Source of the DNA: Chara braunii
Lineage: Eukaryota > Streptophyta > Charophyceae > Charales > Characeae
Assembly (NCBI GenBank): GCA_003427395.1
Contig: BFEA01000225.1
Location: 753,083 to 773,491 of the forward strand
Direction of reading: 5' to 3'
Length of the DNA stretch: 20,409 bases
The position numbers and the translations under genes are program-made. Below the pieces are notes generated by a model. The model had not been told where the DNA came from. It was given only the letters and a program-made list of their open reading frames with translations, and did not search any database. Below, piece after piece: positions 17,718 to 20,409 of this stretch. The first letter of the stretch is position 1, and the number at the start of each line of letters is the position of its first letter.

Positions 17718-17755
17718 CTGTCTCTTATACACATCTAGATGTGTATAAGAGACAG
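17718..17755. other. Nextera mate-pair junction adapter (laboratory sequence)
   Basis: 17718-17736 is CTGTCTCTTATACACATCT and 17737-17755 is its reverse complement AGATGTGTATAAGAGACAG. This is the 19-bp Tn5 mosaic end in head-to-head form, exactly the junction sequence made when Nextera mate-pair fragments are circularised. It is synthetic and should be masked. Confidence 0.97.
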
Positions 17756-17886
17756 GTCGTTACCCGTAATAAAAAGCCCTTTTTTTTTTTTTTTCAATAA
17801 TTTCATATGCGTGAAAAACCTATTTAACAAGGTGATAAGAGCATCCGCGTTGAGTAGTCCCCAGCATCGAAGGCTCCATCTATTGG
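17756..17886. repeat. 131-bp direct repeat, copy 2 (artefactual duplication)
   Basis: Exact copy of 17587-17717 directly after the adapter. Open frames crossing this place carry the adapter peptides SYTHLDVYKRQ and MCIRDR and are not genes. Confidence 0.95.
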
Positions 17887-17892
17887 TGGGGA

Positions 17893-18200
17893 GCTACACC
17901 TGCTGGAAATCGGGTCCAGCGTCGCTATACAAAAATGTGTTGTGTACCAGCTGGAAATCGGGCCGAGTGTCCCTATGCCGTGATGTGTGGATATGTCCTA
18001 ATGTGCATCCAGTATTGCCTGTATATGTACATCAATATATGACGCATAAAGGAAGAACCCTATCTACCCTATCCACCCTATCTACTATAAACCCTACGAA
18101 TGATGTGATGTGTGAGAGATGGAAGTCAGGCCCAGAGTCCCTATACACTAATGTGTGCAGATGTCGAAGTGCACATACAATCCAGTCTGTATGTAACCGT
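17893..18200. repeat. Diverged direct repeats
   Basis: Three related starts: GCTGGAAATCGGGTCCAGCG (about 17900), GCTGGAAATCGGGCCGAGTG (about 17950) and GATGGAAGTCAGGCCCAGAG (about 18119). The last two continue with TCCCTAT, ATGTGTG, ATGTC and an ATCCAGT...TGTATGTA ending, about 80 bp each. A short CTATC/CACC repeat lies at 18060-18090. No coding assigned. Confidence 0.55.
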
Positions 18201-18480
18201 TGAGCAGAGGCATTGATTACTTCCCTACGCAAGGGAAGGATTGACCTCCTGCCCATGAAGTATGATCCCAATGAAGAAATCAATAAAAACTTGAAACCCT
18301 AAACAGGCTACCTCCTCATGAGGGCAACGGACACCCCTTTGTTGAGGGCCGATCAACCCCAGTCAACGAGGGGGAGATCATCTATCCTACTCCGACCCGG
18401 TGCCAGACGATGAGAAACGAATCAACCTGTAAAAACACCAGGTAGGGAAGGGGGGGACCGGTAAAATTCACCTTCAACCC
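18201..18480. other. Spacer without recognised gene
   Basis: Nothing recognised. Confidence 0.4.
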
Positions 18481-18509
18481 CAAGCCCTGCCTTGCCAGCC
18501 CAAAGAAGC

Positions 18510-19180
18510 CGCTAATTCCCCCCCACTGCGCTGAAGCTGGTGTTGCTATTGTCTTTCTCGTTGCTGCTGTCGTTATGGCAGCCTTTGTCATTGCCCTCTT
18601 GTTGTTTTAGTTTTCGCTATGTTGTTGTTGTTGTTGCCATTGCGACTGTTGTTGTTGTTGATGTTGTTGCTGTAGTTGCCTCTATTTTCGTTGTTGTCGT
18701 CACTGTTGTTGCCATTAGCCCAAACTCCACCTCCCACTCACCTACCGTTGCCATTAACCCCAACTCCACCCCCCACTCACCTGCCTCATCAAAGGCATAT
18801 TCCCTCTCGCCATGCTCCCCAATGCCCTGATGAGGATGAGAAGTGTCATTAACGTCGATCGCTGTTGTTGTTGTTGTTGTTGATGTCGTTGCTATATTTG
18901 GTTCTGTTTGTGCTGTTGCCGTCACCGCCGCTGCTGCCGCCATTGCCAATAGCCCCAACTCCACGTCCCACTCACCTGCCTCATCAAGGGCATGTTCCCT
19001 CTCACCGTCGACGGCGACACTCTCAGCCTCGACCTGATAAGAGACCGCCATCAGGTTAACTCACCACTCTTCAGCTCGCTCCTTATGCTCGTCACTATCA
19101 CACACAGCAACAGCACGGCTCGTCTCACTTTCAGTTTCCCTATTCTCACACACTGCGCAATATATTTGCATAATAGTTGA
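18510..19180 (-). CDS. Low-complexity acidic/Thr-rich open frame with repeated EW-VELG motif (hypothetical, possibly broken)
   Basis: An ATG-started 144-codon frame runs 19051-18617. The same frame is readable upstream past one TGA (about 19061-19063), giving CENRETESETS...CDSDEHKERAEEW, and downstream past a TAG to an Asn/Ser-rich end near 18510. It contains repeated blocks: GEREHALDEAGEWDVELGLLA, GEREYAFDEAGEWGVELGLMA and GEWEVEFGLMA, separated by poly-Ala and poly-Thr from GTT/GCC-type tracts. No known domain recognised. The repeat blocks keep one frame across three copies, which suggests former or present coding, but two stops and the low complexity argue for a decayed gene or chance reading. 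Confidence 0.3.
18621..18900. repeat. GTT-rich microsatellite tracts
   Basis: Several GTT runs on the plus strand (about 18621-18636, 18648-18670, 18863-18880), read as Thr/Ala/Val tracts. Confidence 0.8.
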
Positions 19181-19450
19181 CCATGTCTTCTTCATCTTGC
19201 CCACCTTCACCATCCTCTGCAGGTGAGACGTCGCCTTCATTGTTGAAAAGAATATCCTCCAATCGAAATGCTCCAGGTTGTAGCTCCCCCTCCAACTACA
19301 TCACTTAGCCAGAAAGCTGAGCCCCTATAGCAATTCCTCGTCGTTCTCACCGCTGGCGCTACCTCTGCCCACGTGTTGCGGACGTCCACGTCACCAAGAA
19401 CAGATGCCATATGGCAATCAAGGAGCCACGCGCGTCTGTCGGGCACGCAG
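19181..19450 (-). other. Coding-like stretch, unassigned
   Basis: Minus-strand frame at 19446-19237 reads RRAWLLDCHMASVLGDVDVRNTWAEVAP..., and another frame just below reads DILFNNEGDVSPAEDGEGGQDEEDM. These may be pieces of the same decayed gene as the low-complexity frame at 18510-19180. No family recognised. Confidence 0.25.
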
Positions 19451-19524
19451 AATTAATCTTTTTTTCCCATGGTGTTAAGGCAATGCGACTGTCTGAGGGG
19501 TTTGTTAGTTCTGCCTATGGATGC

Positions 19525-19620
19525 CGCCACACCACTCTCGAAATGTGCAAAATAAGAACGAACTTCCCCCTGGAACATGGCCAGATGCACCCGCCACATT
19601 TTTGTCTTTTTCACATTTCA
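19525..19620. repeat. Dispersed repeat, copy 2
   Basis: Aligns with 8270-8370. Its first part (GCCACACCACTCTCGAA) also equals the terminal repeat of the MITE at 1162-1545 over 15 or more bases. Confidence 0.55.
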
Positions 19621-19698
19621 GCTTATGTAGGGATTTGACCCATACCAGATCTTGTTTAAGGGTAACTTTGAGGCATTTTGGGCTGTTGTGACCGACTT

Positions 19699-19929
19699 TT
19701 AGCTGATGTAGACCAGCGAGTGCCGAACAGTCAAGACGACAAAGCCGAGTTCTCTTGTGGCCATCGTTTGAAGTAGTATAATAGCATATCCTCCGAAGTC
19801 TTCCTCCCCAGTCAGTGTAAGCCCTCTGAAGAGGCCCATGAAGGCAACAAGCTGAAATATGTCATGTTCAAGTGTTTCATATTGGATGATGAGCAGTTTT
19901 TGTTCATACTTATCCTGCACTAGGGACAA
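19699..19929 (-). CDS. Possible terminal exon of an unidentified membrane protein
   Basis: A minus-strand open frame of about 75 codons reads QDKYEQKLLIIQYETLEHDI, then two hydrophobic stretches (FQLVAFMGLFRGLTL and GGYAIILLQTMA...LGFVVLTV), ending in TAA. The composition is normal for protein, unlike most frames in the window. There is no ATG at its beginning, and a possible splice acceptor (CCCTAGTGCAG) lies just before DKYEQ, so it could be the last exon of a gene continuing to the right. Another AG in TATTTCAG lies inside. I do not recognise the family. Confidence 0.35.
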   Translation of the reverse strand: MSLVQDKYEQKLLIIQYETLEHDIFQLVAFMGLFRGLTLTGEEDFGGYAIILLQTMATRELGFVVLTVRHSLVYIS

Positions 19930-20409
19930 TGAACAAGTTTTTACGACTACGGTAAGTGTAGGCGTCGTTGAGATTTGCTATATGAATAGTACTTCATCTT
20001 CTTCTTGCCTCATGGTGAACGAACCTTGCATGTTTCGCCTGATGTGCTTTGTGATAACTAATTCGGCATGGATCGGTCGCTTGTTTTGAAGTCTAAAAGG
20101 ATTGAAATGTTTTTTATTGTTGTGGGTTATTGGGCAGTCTATAATCAACGTTTGCCATGTTTTTGCCATCCTTCCAATGTGACTGTAACCCCCATAGAAA
20201 TAGTACTATGGTCTGTGTAGCTTCGTCTAGTTACCCACGCTTATCATTGCCTGAAGGTTTTGATTGCGAGTGCCATTCGTCGACCTCATGTTTTATTCCG
20301 ATATTCTTCACGATTACTATCTCTAGGGCATGTGACGCCCAAACCTCACGCCCGGTGTGACTTCCTGATTGGAGTTGGAGTGGGTATGGAAGTGCGACAA
20401 AGGGGACGT
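19930..20409. other. Right-edge stretch, no assigned gene (possible intron/exon sequence on minus strand)
   Basis: A minus-strand open frame at 20169-19978 (63 codons) has normal amino-acid composition but no recognised motif. If the exon at 19699-19929 is real, this would be upstream intron or exon sequence. Confidence 0.3.

Noticed and set aside
17718-17755. Natural Tn5-type insertion sequence or palindromic regulatory site
   Set aside because: Only the two 19-bp mosaic ends are present, joined directly, with no transposase, and they sit between identical 131-bp copies. This matches the library junction.

Overview
This is a eukaryotic nuclear window, most likely from a streptophyte (land plant or charophyte alga). 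The one intact gene is an F-box protein fused to a phloem-protein-2 (PP2) lectin-like domain, a combination known from the plant lineage. The rest is mostly decayed transposable elements and simple repeats: PIF/Harbinger, non-LTR retrotransposon and MITE-like elements, long homopolymers, and GA, GAG and GTT tracts. A charophyte such as Chara fits the overall style, but that is inference from texture and cannot be proved here. No rRNA, tRNA, CRISPR, operon or other prokaryotic feature was seen.

Layout. 1-660 (minus): C-terminal remnant of a non-LTR retrotransposon ending in a Cys/His zinc knuckle. 938-1839: three short inverted-repeat elements, one flanked by a TTA duplication. 2097-3332 (plus): intact, uninterrupted F-box/PP2 gene with a poly-Ser linker and a poly-Glu tail. 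3400-5400: purine-rich minisatellite, then a broken tandem copy of the same gene in which a piece of the PP2 region has become an 83-bp tandem array. 5669-7480: a MITE-like hairpin, then a large fold-back structure with (GA)27 and (TC)27 in its two arms and a 478-bp tandem repeat between them. 7650-10420: further short repeats and a second non-LTR remnant (minus). 10420-12470: no recognisable gene. 12471-17081: one decayed PIF/Harbinger element of about 4.6 kb with terminal inverted repeats, a minus-strand DDE transposase pseudogene in three frames with three TAG stops, and a tandem duplication of its right end. 17587-17886: two identical 131-bp copies separated by a 38-bp Nextera mate-pair junction adapter, a laboratory/assembly artefact. 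18380-19450: low-complexity minus-strand coding-like sequence with duplicated motifs. 19699-19929 (minus): a possible terminal exon with two hydrophobic segments.

The genes do not form a pathway. The F-box/PP2 gene and its broken neighbour are a local tandem duplication; everything else is mobile or repetitive DNA. The most important practical point is the adapter junction at 17718-17755: the sequence there is not genomic, and two open frames crossing it would be false proteins.
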